Of a stretch of 64,000 nucleotides of DNA, positions 8,334-18,009 are shown piece after piece. Below the pieces are notes generated by a model that was not told the origin of the DNA, did not search any database, and saw nothing but the letters and a program-made list of their open reading frames with translations. How positions within the stretch are numbered: the first letter of the stretch is position 1; each line of letters opens with the position of its first letter. This DNA comes from Hymenobacter duratus (GTDB lineage Bacteria; Bacteroidota; Bacteroidia; Cytophagales; Hymenobacteraceae). Location: assembly GCF_014698995.1 (NCBI RefSeq), contig NZ_JACWZZ010000002.1, forward strand, positions 310,001-374,000, given 5' to 3'. The translations under genes were made by a program, and so were the position numbers.

Positions 8334-10502
8334 TTACTTTATGCTGCCCGGCGCGGGGCTGGCGGTTTTGTTCCATTTTTGCTGCCAGCGCGGATACTCG
8401 CGGCTCAGGAGCTTTTCGGGCCATACACCGGCGTAGGCATAGCCTGTGCGGCGCTCATACTCAATGTCGGCCAACCGGGACATTGGCTTGGATTCGCGGC
8501 CCACGTAAATTGGCTGGTTGGTAGTCAGGTCATAGAAACGGGCCCAGATGGTGGAGCCGGCTTCCGGCACGATTACCCGGTCGAAGCCCTTCGGCTGCTT
8601 GGGGTCGGGCTGGTCCTTCACCGTGTAGCCGCTCAGCTTCACGGCCTCCAGCCAAGCCACGGCTGCCTCCACGGATTTCCGGATTTCCGGCGAAGGATTG
8701 TCGGTGTCCATCAGGAACCGGACGATGCCGACGGTTTCCATGCCGCTGAGCGAAGCCAGCTCGAAGGCGCGGGCTTTGGCCGGCAACAACGTTTTCTCGT
8801 CGTGCTGAGCGCACCAGGCCGTGAGTTTGCCGCGCTGCACATACTGCGTTTTCAGCATGCACGCAATGCCCAGGTCCACGGCCTTGGCAGCCGGTGCCGT
8901 CAGGCTGGCGTCCAGGGCGTCGAGGTCGTTGGTGCGGCGGCTCAGGTCGCGCAGAACCTGCAGGGCCTTCACCATGGCGTTGTCGTTGTAGGTAATCTGG
9001 TGGCGGTAGCCACTCTCATCGGGGTAGTACTGCGGAAAACCGCCGTTGGGATACTGCATTGCCAGCAGGTAGCGGATGCCTCTCTCGGCCGCGGCCTTGT
9101 AGGCAGGATTCTGCGTGGCTTTGTAGGCCTTGGCTAGATACCGGATTTCGCGGGTGGTGGCGTCGTTGTCGATGGTGGCGTCGGACTTGGCGGGGACCTT
9201 ACGGGCCGCTGCCCGCTCGGCAGTCGTCAGCGGGTGGTCGTACTTCACTTTCACGTCGTCCAGGGCTTTGGGCCAGCCGCCCACGCTCCGCTGATACAGC
9301 AGCATCCGCTCAGCCACGCTGTCGATGGCTACGGGTGCTGTGGCCCCGGCAACTGCCGTTGCGGCGGCCATCGGCACCGTGGAAGCCTGAGTCTGGGGCA
9401 GCGTGGAATACCGGTCCTTCGCCGTAGGGTCATACGCGGGCAGGACCACCGTGGCAGGCTTGCCCGATACCGGAAACCAGCGCCCGCCAAACGTCCAGTC
9501 GGCTGTGATGCCGGAAGCTTTGGGCGCTCCGGCCGCCGTGCTCAGGTTGTTTTTGTGCCAAGCATAGTCGCCGCCTTTGCGGTGGCAGTTCTGGTAGTAC
9601 ACGCGCCGGCCCCACTGCTTCGCGCCCGGGCCCGAATTGGCCCAGTAGATGTCGGCGTCGGCCATGTCGCGCGAGAAGTTGCAGTTCACCAGATAGAACT
9701 GCGCTTCCCGGTGAAAGCGGCCCAGCTTGTAGCCGGCGTCGCCCTCGAACGAGCAGTTTTTGAGCACCGTTTTCGATTCCTGGTTGCCGGAGCCGTCGTG
9801 CCAGATGGCCGCCGACGTGTTGTGGCAGATGAAGCGGCAGTTTTCGGCGAAGGCCCAGCCCCGGGGGCAGTAGAAATCCACGCCGCCTTCCAGGGTGCAG
9901 TCTTTGAAGTAGTACAGGCCGGCATCCACGTCCCAGGGGCTCACGGTGTCGCCACCGAAGGCCCGCAGGGTGCAGTGCTTTACCGTCAGGCGGGTAGTGC
10001 CCGGCATCGTGCGCAGCGCCATCTGGTGGCCGTTTTTGCCGATGGTGCGTTTGCCGTTTGCGGCTGTGGCGCAGGGTATTTCCACATCACCCTTCGCCTC
10101 GAAGCCGTAGCTGTTGATGATGGTGAGGTTTTCGAGCGTGATATCCGGCGAGTTGCGCATGTTGAGCGTAGCCACGCCCCAGTCATCCTGGCCGGCTACC
10201 GGGTCACAGCGCCACTCGTCGCGGGCCTGGGCATAGGTCAGCACCACACCCTTTTCGCTCTGGCCCTTGAGCGTGATTTTCTGCTTGCCATCGAGCATCA
10301 CCTTCTCGCGGTAGGTGCCATTCTTGATGTACACCGTGCGCGGCTTGGCGGCCTCGTTGGGCAAGCTGTTGAGAGCAGCCTGGATGGTCCGGAACTCCCC
10401 CGAACCATCCGCTGCCACCGTCACCTGCTGAGCCCGGGCTGAAAAGATCCCCATCCCCCCTATTCCCGCCAGCAGGAGCAGTAGTTTTCTCACTGTTTTC
10501 AT
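8334..10502 (-). CDS. Secreted bifunctional pectinesterase (CE8)-pectate lyase (PL10)
   Basis: The 722-residue protein starts with a signal peptide (MKTVRKLLLLLAGIGG..., cut after ARAQ). Residues about 25-320 are a CE8 pectinesterase-type beta-helix: TVAADGSGEFRTIQAALNSLP, QMALRTMPGTT and LEGGVDFYC. The usual QDT and VDFIFG signatures are altered (WDVD, VDFYCP), so this domain is a divergent member. After a Pro/Ala/Thr-rich linker, residues about 375-722 are a PL10 pectate lyase: GGWPKALDD, PNGGFPQYYPD, AGSTIWARFYD and ERRTGYAYAG. It would demethylate homogalacturonan, then cut it by beta-elimination. The start ATG at 10502 was chosen because it opens the signal peptide; it is 23 bp from kdgF. 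Confidence 0.88.
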   Translation of the reverse strand: MKTVRKLLLLLAGIGGMGIFSARAQQVTVAADGSGEFRTIQAALNSLPNEAAKPRTVYIKNGTYREKVMLDGKQKITLKGQSEKGVVLTYAQARDEWRCDPVAGQDDWGVATLNMRNSPDITLENLTIINSYGFEAKGDVEIPCATAANGKRTIGKNGHQMALRTMPGTTRLTVKHCTLRAFGGDTVSPWDVDAGLYYFKDCTLEGGVDFYCPRGWAFAENCRFICHNTSAAIWHDGSGNQESKTVLKNCSFEGDAGYKLGRFHREAQFYLVNCNFSRDMADADIYWANSGPGAKQWGRRVYYQNCHRKGGDYAWHKNNLSTAAGAPKASGITADWTFGGRWFPVSGKPATVVLPAYDPTAKDRYSTLPQTQASTVPMAAATAVAGATAPVAIDSVAERMLLYQRSVGGWPKALDDVKVKYDHPLTTAERAAARKVPAKSDATIDNDATTREIRYLAKAYKATQNPAYKAAAERGIRYLLAMQYPNGGFPQYYPDESGYRHQITYNDNAMVKALQVLRDLSRRTNDLDALDASLTAPAAKAVDLGIACMLKTQYVQRGKLTAWCAQHDEKTLLPAKARAFELASLSGMETVGIVRFLMDTDNPSPEIRKSVEAAVAWLEAVKLSGYTVKDQPDPKQPKGFDRVIVPEAGSTIWARFYDLTTNQPIYVGRESKPMSRLADIEYERRTGYAYAGVWPEKLLSREYPRWQQKWNKTASPAPGSIK

Positions 10503-10525
10503 ATGATTAGTACCTCCCACTACGC

Positions 10526-10867
10526 CTACACAAAATCTTCCCGCATGGGGCTGAAGGCGTCCAGCAGAACGCCTTTTTCCACGCATACCACCCCGTGCAC
10601 CACGTTGGAGGGCGCATGAAAGGTGTCACCGGCCTGCAGTACCCGCATCACACCATCGATGGTGACATTGAATATGCCGCTGACGATGTGCGTCATCTGG
10701 GTATGCACATGCCGGTGCGGCGCCCCGATGCTCCCCGCCTCAAACTCTACCTGCACCAGCATCAGCTGGCTGTCGTAGGTCAGCACCTTGCGGCGCACAC
10801 CTGCACCCACGGTTTCCCAGGGTTGGGCGTCATCTTCCAGAAACAGGCGGTTTGAAGCGAGGAGCAT
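10526..10867 (-). CDS. kdgF: KdgF-like cupin, unsaturated uronate linearisation
   Basis: A 113-residue single-domain cupin. The metal-binding motifs are HRHVHTQMTHIVSG (cupin motif 1) and DTFHAPSNVVHGVV (motif 2). KdgF-type cupins accelerate opening of 4,5-unsaturated galacturonate to 5-keto-4-deoxyuronate, the substrate of KduI. The N-terminal context (W-E-T-V-G-A-G-V-R-R) is close to known pectin-degradation KdgF proteins. It sits between susD (15 bp gap) and the pectinesterase-lyase gene, in a locus that also encodes kduI and kduD, which supports the assignment. Confidence 0.85.
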   Translation of the reverse strand: MLLASNRLFLEDDAQPWETVGAGVRRKVLTYDSQLMLVQVEFEAGSIGAPHRHVHTQMTHIVSGIFNVTIDGVMRVLQAGDTFHAPSNVVHGVVCVEKGVLLDAFSPMREDFV

Positions 10868-10882
10868 ATGCAGCGACTGGAG

Positions 10883-12751
10883 TTAGTAGCCGAAGTTCTG
10901 CACCAGGGCCGGGTCGGCTACCAAGGTGCTCTGCGGAATTGGCAGTAGCTCTTTGCCCTGGCCCGGTACGTACTCGGCGGCCAGGCCCGTGGCGGTACTG
11001 GTGGCGCTGGTGGTACCGAGCGTGTAGGTGGCGCCTGCTGGCCGGGTATTCGCAACGTACGCGGCATCAATTCCCTGGCGCCAGTTCACGCGTACCGTGC
11101 CGGTTGGGGCCGTGTTGGGCGTGGGCGAAGGGCGGTAGAACGAGCGGGTCCACTGCACGTTGCCGGCGGCCGGCGTGCGGTAGTACATGTACAGCGGCAC
11201 ATTCTGGTACGGAGCTTCGCCTTTGGCCAGCTTCTCGATGTTGGCTTTCACTTCGGCCAGCTTGGTGGCAAACAGGTTCCAGCGCAGCAAATCGTATTTG
11301 CGGATGGCTTCGCTGCCAAACTCCAGATACCGCTCGTTTACAAGCGCATCAAAGAAGCTGGCTTTGCTCGACAGGCTGAAGCCGGCCTGCGTCAGGGTGG
11401 CCTGGGCGCGGGGCTGGTTGCCGGCGAAGGCCCGGGTCCGGACCCGCAGCAGGGCCTCCTGGGCAACAGCCGTGGGGCCATTCAGCTCGTTTTCGGTTTC
11501 AGCAAACATGAGCAGCACATCAGCGAAGCGGATGATAGGCCAGTTGTAGCCCAGATAGTTGCTGCTACCCGTGAGCGGCGGGCTGTGCCAGTCGCGGCGG
11601 AACTTGCCATCGGTGATGGAGCCAAGCGCCACCCCCGACTGGAAGTTGCTGGTGCTGGCAATGCCGTAGGTCGTGATGGTCACGTCCCGACGGGTATCCG
11701 TCGAGTCGAAAGCGTAGAAGTACGTGGGCACGACCGTTACGGCACCCTGCGTGGAGCCATAAATGCCGGACGCATTCTGCAGGCGCGGGCCGTTGTAGTA
11801 GCCCAGCTTGCTGTCCGACACCGCCGTGGAGCCGGTCATGCCAACCTGGAAAATGATTTCGTTGGCACTTTCCGAACGTTGCTCGTTGATGCTCTTGAAC
11901 ACCTCCAGGAAGCTCGGGTTCAGGCTATGCTCGCTGGGGCGCGCCATCAGCTCCATGCATTCCTGCCGCGCAATGCGGTAGTAGTCGAGGTAGTCGGTGG
12001 GGCGGGTCATCTGGCTGCCTTTCAGCGAATAACCGCCGCGAAACAGCGCAATCCGGGCCCGCAGGGCTTTCACGGCACCTTTCGTGATTCGCTCACTGGC
12101 GGCACCGGCCCGGCTGCGCCACGGCACCAGCTTCTGGGCAAGCGCCAGGTCATCCACCAGCCGGGCCAGCGTGGCATTGCGGTCTGCGTTGGGCAGGTTG
12201 AAATCCTGGCCCGAAACCGACGGCGTGAACTGGGCCGGCACATCGCCCCAGTTGCGCACCAACTCAAAATAATACTGCGCGCGCAACGTCAGGGCCTCGC
12301 CGTGCAGGCGGTGCATAGCAGCCGTATCGGCCGCGCTGCCGCCGTTATACACCGGCGACAACGGAATCTGCTGGATGCAGATGTTGCTGCGCTCTACCCC
12401 CTGGTACAGCGTGTTCCAGGGGTTGGTGATTTCGCTGTTTGTCGAAAGAGCTTTGTAGCGCGCAATGCTGCGGCGGCCCCCGTCAGCGGCCCCAGCCGAC
12501 CCAATCATTTCGTCGGAATCGTAGGGAAAATACATGCTGACGCGGGTACCATAGCTCTGGTCGCCCGACAGTGGGTCGTAGGCACCAATAACGGCGGCCG
12601 TGGAGCCGGCAAGGGTGCTGAAGGTATACTCGGTGGTGTTGAGCGCCAGGGGCTCCACGTCGAGGTAGTCTTTGCAGGAAGTGACCAGTCCGGCGGCACC
12701 CACCAGGGCGCCGGCTGCCAGCGCGGTCCGGAAAAAGAGGATAGGTTTCAT
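10883..12751 (-). CDS. susD: SusD/RagB-family outer-membrane glycan-binding lipoprotein
   Basis: The 622-residue protein begins with a lipoprotein signal ending LVTSC, followed by KDYLDVEP, the usual SusD start. The TPR-rich body is recognisable from ERSNICIQQIP, LRAQYYFELVRNWGDVP, PIIRFADVLLMFAETENEL and the C-terminal NERYLEFGSEAIRKYDLLRW. SusD proteins form the lid of the SusC transporter and bind oligosaccharides at the cell surface. It is directly downstream of susC (20 bp), as in nearly all Bacteroidota pairs. The ligand is inferred to be pectic oligosaccharide from neighbouring genes. Confidence 0.96.
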   Translation of the reverse strand: MKPILFFRTALAAGALVGAAGLVTSCKDYLDVEPLALNTTEYTFSTLAGSTAAVIGAYDPLSGDQSYGTRVSMYFPYDSDEMIGSAGAADGGRRSIARYKALSTNSEITNPWNTLYQGVERSNICIQQIPLSPVYNGGSAADTAAMHRLHGEALTLRAQYYFELVRNWGDVPAQFTPSVSGQDFNLPNADRNATLARLVDDLALAQKLVPWRSRAGAASERITKGAVKALRARIALFRGGYSLKGSQMTRPTDYLDYYRIARQECMELMARPSEHSLNPSFLEVFKSINEQRSESANEIIFQVGMTGSTAVSDSKLGYYNGPRLQNASGIYGSTQGAVTVVPTYFYAFDSTDTRRDVTITTYGIASTSNFQSGVALGSITDGKFRRDWHSPPLTGSSNYLGYNWPIIRFADVLLMFAETENELNGPTAVAQEALLRVRTRAFAGNQPRAQATLTQAGFSLSSKASFFDALVNERYLEFGSEAIRKYDLLRWNLFATKLAEVKANIEKLAKGEAPYQNVPLYMYYRTPAAGNVQWTRSFYRPSPTPNTAPTGTVRVNWRQGIDAAYVANTRPAGATYTLGTTSATSTATGLAAEYVPGQGKELLPIPQSTLVADPALVQNFGY

Positions 12752-12770
12752 GATACGGAGCGAGTGGGAA

Positions 12771-15700
12771 TTAGAGAGAAAGGTTCACGCCAACCAGAAA
12801 CGCGCGGCTACGTGGGTAGGCGGCGTAGTCTACGCCGGGCGTTAGGGGCGTGGCACGGCGGGTGTTCACCTCCGGGTCGTAGCCGGTGTACTTCGTGAAC
12901 GTGTACACGTTGTTGGCCGTCACGTAGAAGCGCAGGTTGTTGATTTTGGCGCGCGTCGTGAGCGTCTTGGGCACGGTGTAGCCCAGCGTCAGGTTGTTGA
13001 TGCGCAGGAACGAGCCATCTTCAATAGCCCACGAATGCAGGAAGTAGTTGCTGGTCGGGCGCCAGATGTTGGCCCCCTGGTTCACTTCGCGCAGGCGGTC
13101 CAGCGTCGTGATGGGCGCCCCGTCGGCTTCCACAATGCGGTAGCGCGAGGCCATGTCGTCCAGCACGTTGCTGAACACGGTGTTGGCCGTATTGGTCGTG
13201 AATTCTACTTTGTTGGCGTTGTAGATGTCGTTGCCCAGCACGAAGTTCAGGAAGATGCTGGCATCAAATCCTTTGTAGGTAAATTGCTGGTTCAGACCGC
13301 CCACCACTTTCGGGTTAGCATCCCCGATAACCGTCTGGTCCTGGTCGTTGATCAGGCCATCCCCGTTCATGTCCTTTAGCTTGAGCAGGCCCGGCTGAGC
13401 AGCCAGTCCGTCGGGGGTGCCGGCCAGCAGCCGTCCCGACTTCAGCACCCAGCGCTGCGAGGTAGCGTTGTAGCTCTCGAAGTCGTCGGCGGTGTAGTAG
13501 CCATCGGTTACGTAGCCGTACATCTGGCCTACTGGCTGGCCTACTCGCGCCACATAGTCGCGGGTGAGGGCCGTGCCGGCCCAGCCCGACGACAGGCCGG
13601 GCAGCTCCGCCAGGTTTTCGCCCAGGCTCTCGATGCGGCCCCGGTTGAAGGAGGCGTTGGCCGTGGCGGTCCAGGTGAAGTTCTCGTTGTTGACGATGTT
13701 GCCCGTCAGCTGCAGTTCCAGGCCTTTGTTCGACGTCGAGCCGATGTTCTGCGTCTGGGTGGTGTAGCCCAGGAACGCCGGAATGGTCCGGTTGATAAGC
13801 AGGTCGCTGGTGGTGTTGTAGTAGGCGTCGGCCGTGAACTGAATCCGGTTTTCGAGCAGCGCTAAGTCAATACCAATGTTGCGGGACGTGGTGGTTTCCC
13901 ACTTCAGGTCCTTGTTGGCCAGGCGCGTGGCGGCCGAGCCCAGCACGATGGAGTGGTTGAGCGAGTACGGGGCGCTACCGGCCGAGTAAAGCTGCTTGCC
14001 CAGGAAGTCGCCGATGCGGTTGTTGCCGGCCTGGCCCAGGCTCAGGCGCAGCTTCAGGTCATTCACCACCGACACAGACTTGAAGAAATCTTCGCGCGAG
14101 ATGCGCCACGCCACCGAAGCGCCGGGGAAGTAGCCCCAGCGGTTGCCGGGCTCATACTTCGAGGAGCCGTCGGCCCGGAACGTACCCGTAAACAGGTACC
14201 GGTCGTCGTAGGAGTAGGTAAGGCGGCCGAAGCCCGAGAGCAAGCGGTAGTCCTGCTCGATATCGGTCTGGGGCAATACCGGCTGGCTGGTCTGGCCGGC
14301 TGGCAGCACACCCTGATTGATGTTGGCCAGCGCCCGCTCCGCCGTAATATCCAGCGGCAGGAAGTTGGTCTGGATGTACTGGATGTTGTTGGTCTGCTGG
14401 TATATCTCCTCCCCTACCAGCACACCAATGGAGTGCAGCCCGGTTTTGAGGTTGTAGTCCAGCACGTTGGAGTTGTTCAGCGTGTTCTGAGCACCCGTCC
14501 GGATGGAGGCAGTCGGCAGGTTCTGGTAGTTACCGGCTGGCTGGCGCAGCAGCGGCGAATAGCGGCCGTTGAACGTGCCCAGATTCTGGTTGGTAATGTC
14601 GAAGCCGGCGGTGGAGCGGAACGTCAGGTTCTTCAGAATGTCGAAGGCCACCGTGCCCCCGATGTTGAACGTCTGGCGCTTGTCGCGGCGGTACTCGCTG
14701 TCGATGGCCAGCACGGGGCTTACCAGCGTGGAGATGGTGAAAAACTCGTCGTCGAACGTGTTCGGGTCGAGCACGGCACCCGAGAGGCGCGGCACCTGCA
14801 GCGGCTGGTACTGCACCGAGTTGCGCAGGCGCGACGTCGTGTTTGAGCCGGTCGTGGAAGTGCCCGCGCCGTTGGTCGTCTGGTCGTTGAAGCGCAGGTT
14901 CAGCCCCACCCGGAACCGCTCGGTGGCCTTGGTATCAAACCGGAAGTTTACCAGCTTCCGGTCGTAGTCGGAGCCGCGCTGGATACCATCTTCCTTGTTG
15001 CGCGTCAGGCTCAGCGAATACGTGGTGCCTTTCACCCCGCCCGCAACCGACACGTTGTGCGTCTGCTGGAAAGCATCCCGGCCAAACACCTCGTCCTGCC
15101 AGTCGATGAACGGCGCATTGCGTGCATTCACCAGCGTGTCGCTGTTGTAGTTGCTGCTGCCAAACAGGCTCCTGAAGTTGTTCAGGCCGCCGGTGCCCGT
15201 GGCGCCCGCCACAAATGCCCGCTCATACTGCAGGTTGAGGTAGTCCTCGGGCTTGAGTACGTTCAGCTTTTTGGCAATGCGGCGGAAACCAGCAAAGCCA
15301 TTATAGCTCACGACCGTGCGGCCTTCAATGCCTTTTTTGGTGGTGATGATAACCACGCCGTTGGCACCGCGTGCACCGTAAATGGCCGTTGCCGACGCAT
15401 CCTTTAGCACATCGACCGAGGCAATGTCCTGCGGGGCAATAACGCCCAGCGCGTTTTCAATCTGGATACCGTCAACTACGTACAGCGGCGAGTTGTCCTG
15501 GGTGATGGAACCACCACCCCGCACGCGCACCTGCACATTCTGGTTGCCAGGCGTTCCTTCCGCCGATGTCAGCTGCACACCGGCCAAACGGCCGGTCAGA
15601 GCTTCTGCCGCTGAGTTAACCGGAATGTCTTTGATCTGCTGCGAGTTCACCGACGACACGGAGCCCGTTACGTCGCGGCGCGGCACGGCCTGGTAGCCGA

Positions 15701-16025
15701 TTACCACCACGTCGTCGAGAACTTTGCTGTCTTCGTTGAGGGTGATATTGAGGTCCGTTTTGCTACCCACTGCCACATCCTGCGACACGTAGCCGATGTA
15801 GCTTACGCTGAGCGTAGCGTTGCTGCCCTCGGGCAGGGACAGGCTGAAGCGGCCGTCGCCATCGGTAGAGGCGCCATTGGTGGTGCCTTTTACCACCACC
15901 GTTACCCCGGGTAGTGCTTCGCCCTTGTCTGATTTCACGACACCCTGCACGCGGCGCTGTTGCGCCCAGGCGGGGGCAGCTGCACACACCATGAGCGGCG
16001 CGAGCAACAGTAGTTTTCTTTTCAT
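12771..16025 (-). CDS. susC: SusC/RagA-family TonB-dependent outer-membrane transporter
   Basis: The 1084-residue protein has a signal peptide ending AWAQQ and a carboxypeptidase-regulatory-like (CarboxypepD_reg) domain at about residues 27-95 (GVVKSDKGEALPGVTVVVKG). A TonB plug with SAAEALTGRLAGVQ and DIASVDVLKDASATAIYGAR covers about 110-240. The long beta-barrel that follows ends FLVGVNLSL. It imports oligosaccharides with the SusD partner, powered by TonB. It is the first of the surface genes after kduI in the operon. No frameshift or gap is seen, and length is normal for the family. Confidence 0.97.
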   Translation of the reverse strand: MKRKLLLLAPLMVCAAAPAWAQQRRVQGVVKSDKGEALPGVTVVVKGTTNGASTDGDGRFSLSLPEGSNATLSVSYIGYVSQDVAVGSKTDLNITLNEDSKVLDDVVVIGYQAVPRRDVTGSVSSVNSQQIKDIPVNSAAEALTGRLAGVQLTSAEGTPGNQNVQVRVRGGGSITQDNSPLYVVDGIQIENALGVIAPQDIASVDVLKDASATAIYGARGANGVVIITTKKGIEGRTVVSYNGFAGFRRIAKKLNVLKPEDYLNLQYERAFVAGATGTGGLNNFRSLFGSSNYNSDTLVNARNAPFIDWQDEVFGRDAFQQTHNVSVAGGVKGTTYSLSLTRNKEDGIQRGSDYDRKLVNFRFDTKATERFRVGLNLRFNDQTTNGAGTSTTGSNTTSRLRNSVQYQPLQVPRLSGAVLDPNTFDDEFFTISTLVSPVLAIDSEYRRDKRQTFNIGGTVAFDILKNLTFRSTAGFDITNQNLGTFNGRYSPLLRQPAGNYQNLPTASIRTGAQNTLNNSNVLDYNLKTGLHSIGVLVGEEIYQQTNNIQYIQTNFLPLDITAERALANINQGVLPAGQTSQPVLPQTDIEQDYRLLSGFGRLTYSYDDRYLFTGTFRADGSSKYEPGNRWGYFPGASVAWRISREDFFKSVSVVNDLKLRLSLGQAGNNRIGDFLGKQLYSAGSAPYSLNHSIVLGSAATRLANKDLKWETTTSRNIGIDLALLENRIQFTADAYYNTTSDLLINRTIPAFLGYTTQTQNIGSTSNKGLELQLTGNIVNNENFTWTATANASFNRGRIESLGENLAELPGLSSGWAGTALTRDYVARVGQPVGQMYGYVTDGYYTADDFESYNATSQRWVLKSGRLLAGTPDGLAAQPGLLKLKDMNGDGLINDQDQTVIGDANPKVVGGLNQQFTYKGFDASIFLNFVLGNDIYNANKVEFTTNTANTVFSNVLDDMASRYRIVEADGAPITTLDRLREVNQGANIWRPTSNYFLHSWAIEDGSFLRINNLTLGYTVPKTLTTRAKINNLRFYVTANNVYTFTKYTGYDPEVNTRRATPLTPGVDYAAYPRSRAFLVGVNLSL

Positions 16026-16068
16026 GATGTGTGGGAATTTGTGTGTGAAGATTCAGGAAGGTGCAGAC

Positions 16069-16899
16069 CTAGCGCAGCTGGTCAATCGGGGCCGGGTCCA
16101 TGTCGGTGTACTCGCGGTTTTCGCCGCCCATGCCCCAGATGAAGGTGTAGCCGGCCGTGCCGCAGCCCGAGTGAATGGACCACGGCGGGGAGAGAATGGC
16201 CTGCCCCTCGCCCACCCACAGGTGGCGGGTTTCCTGGGGCTGGCCCATCAGGTGCAGCACGCGCTGGCCCTGCGGCATGTCGAAGTAGAGGTAAGCTTCC
16301 ATGCGCCGGTCGTGGGTGTGCGCGGGCATGGTGTTCCACACGCTGCCGGCGTGCAGCTGCGTGAGGCCCATCACCAGCTGGCAACTCTGGATGCCCTCGG
16401 CGTAGATGTACTTGTAGATCGTGCGCTGATTGGCGGTTTCCAGTTCGCCCAGCGTCACGGGCGTGGCCTCGGCCTGGCTCAGGCGAGTGGTAGGATGCGT
16501 GGCGTGAGCCGGCGTAGAAAGCAGGTAGAACTTAGCAGGCTGCGCGGCATCAGTGCTGGCAAAGCTGACCTCTTTCGCGCCTTTGCCCACGTACAGGCAG
16601 TCCTGGCGGCCCAGCTCATACGCCGTGCCATCCACCGTCACGGTGCCGGCGCTACCGATGTTGAGGATGCCCAGCTCCCGGCGCTCCAGAAAAAACTCAG
16701 CTTTCAGGTTCTCCGGATTCGGCAGCGCAATGGCGCCGGTGGTGGGCACCACGCCGCCCACCATCATCCGGTCGTAGTGCGTGTACACCAACTCGATTTC
16801 ACCGGGCACAAACAGGTCTTCTATCAGGAAATTTTCCCGTAGCTGCTGCGTGTTCATTGCCGCTGTTTCGCGCGGCCCGATGGCATATCGTTGGTTCAT
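16069..16899 (-). CDS. kduI: 5-dehydro-4-deoxy-D-glucuronate isomerase
   Basis: The 276-residue product matches KduI, a zinc-dependent cupin-fold isomerase that converts 5-keto-4-deoxyuronate to 2,5-diketo-3-deoxygluconate. Recognisable segments are LRENFLIEDLFVPGEIELVY, HYDRMMVGGVVP, RRELGILNIG, WNTMPAHTHDRRMEAYLYFD with the metal ligands, and PPWSIHSGCGT. The ATG at 16899 (MNQRYAIGP) gives the standard N-terminus; a TTG three codons upstream is less likely. It lies 36 bp after kduD and precedes susC in the same operon. Confidence 0.97.
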   Translation of the reverse strand: MNQRYAIGPRETAAMNTQQLRENFLIEDLFVPGEIELVYTHYDRMMVGGVVPTTGAIALPNPENLKAEFFLERRELGILNIGSAGTVTVDGTAYELGRQDCLYVGKGAKEVSFASTDAAQPAKFYLLSTPAHATHPTTRLSQAEATPVTLGELETANQRTIYKYIYAEGIQSCQLVMGLTQLHAGSVWNTMPAHTHDRRMEAYLYFDMPQGQRVLHLMGQPQETRHLWVGEGQAILSPPWSIHSGCGTAGYTFIWGMGGENREYTDMDPAPIDQLR

Positions 16900-16935
16900 C
16901 TGGAGCAAGAGAAAAGGGAGGTAGAGGTGAAAAAG

Positions 16936-17706
16936 CTAGCGGCCCATCCAGCCGCCATCGACGGTGAGGATGGTGCCGTGCACGTAATCGGAGGCGGAAG
17001 AAGCCAGAAAAACCGTGGGTCCCTGGAAGTCTTCGGGCGTGCCCCAGCGGCCGGCCGGAATGCGGCCCAGAATGCTCTGGCTGCGCTCGGGGTCTTGGCG
17101 CAGCGCCTCCGTGTTGTCGGTGGCAATGTAGCCGGGCGCAATGGCGTTGACGTTGACGCCGCGGCCGGCCCATTCGTTGGCCAGCGCCTTCACCAGCGAA
17201 CCGATGGCACCTTTACTGGCCGCGTAGCCCGGCACGTTGATACCGCCCTGAAACGTGAGTAGCGAAGCGGTGAAAATGATTTTGCCGCTGCCCTGCGTGA
17301 GCATACGCCCACCAATAGCACGGGCAATGCGGAAGGGCGCATCCAGGTTGATATGCAGCACCTCGTCCCAAAGTTCGTCGGAGTGCTCGGCGGCCGGAGC
17401 GCGCTTGATGGTGCCAGCGTTGTTAATCAGAATGTCGATGCGCGGAAAATCCTGCTGCACCTTTTCTAAAAAGGCATCAACGGCGCCGCGCTGGCTGAAG
17501 TCGGCCTGGTAGGCCGTGAACTGGCGGCCCAGTGCCCGCACCTGCTGCTCGGTGTCGGAGCCGTGCAGGGCCAGCGAGGCCGATACGCCGATGATGTCGG
17601 CGCCGGCCGCGGCCAGGCCCAGGGCCATACCCTGCCCGATTCCGCGGTTGCAGCCCGTAACCAGGGCAACTTTACCGGTCAGGTCAAAGGCGGAAGATAT
17701 ACTCAT
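16936..17706 (-). CDS. kduD: 2-dehydro-3-deoxy-D-gluconate 5-dehydrogenase
   Basis: A 256-residue short-chain dehydrogenase. It shows the cofactor motif TGCNRGIGQGMA, NNAGTIKRAPA, and the catalytic YAASKGA (Tyr-x-x-x-Lys). The final GTILTVDGGWMGR is nearly diagnostic of KduD. It reduces 2,5-diketo-3-deoxygluconate to KDG, joining the unsaturated branch to the KdgK/aldolase steps. As the first gene of the long minus-strand operon, it faces the divergent LacI-type regulator across a 303-bp region holding a palindromic operator candidate 128 bp upstream of its ATG. Confidence 0.96.
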   Translation of the reverse strand: MSISSAFDLTGKVALVTGCNRGIGQGMALGLAAAGADIIGVSASLALHGSDTEQQVRALGRQFTAYQADFSQRGAVDAFLEKVQQDFPRIDILINNAGTIKRAPAAEHSDELWDEVLHINLDAPFRIARAIGGRMLTQGSGKIIFTASLLTFQGGINVPGYAASKGAIGSLVKALANEWAGRGVNVNAIAPGYIATDNTEALRQDPERSQSILGRIPAGRWGTPEDFQGPTVFLASSASDYVHGTILTVDGGWMGR

Positions 17707-18009
17707 GCAACAGGTGGGTTTATAAACTTTTCGGAGAATGCCAGTGTATCTTTCCTACACCGCAGCCATCTTCCACTCTTATAAGGTTATGCGTTACGGG
17801 GCCCAATCGGAAGAATAGCACAATGTTTATTCGTGCAAACGTTGTCGGGAACGTTGCCAACGCGCCGGTTGGCACACCCGAAAAATTGGATTGAAGTGAA
17901 ATCGACCAGCTATTTCTATTTTCAGCCCCGGAACCCCGCCTGTCCCGCCGTTTGCGGTTGTTGCATTTTGGTAAGTCAGCCCTCACCCACCCGCTAAAGC
18001 ACCCACCCG
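17707..18009. promoter_or_regulatory. Divergent control region between kduD and the LacI-type gene
   Basis: No gene is visible in these 303 bp. The region must hold promoters for the twelve-gene pectin operon (minus) and for the regulator (plus). The main structure is the 26-bp quasi-palindrome at 17834-17859. On the minus strand a TTTG inside the left half-site is followed 18 bp later by TATTCTTC, a weak match to the Bacteroidota TTTG/TAnnTTTG promoter; if correct, the operator would overlap the -33 element and binding would block transcription. This promoter placement is tentative. Confidence 0.55.
17834..17859. promoter_or_regulatory. Candidate LacI-family operator upstream of kduD
   Basis: The 26 bp form a quasi-palindrome centred on a CG step: TG, then AACGTT, six bases with a central CG, AACGTT again, then CA at the end. 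Two AACGTT cores spaced by 6 bp and a central CG are typical of LacI-family sites. A near copy (24 of 26 bases) occurs upstream of the second pectin unit at 23842-23867. It is 176 bp from the LacI-type start codon. Confidence 0.72.
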
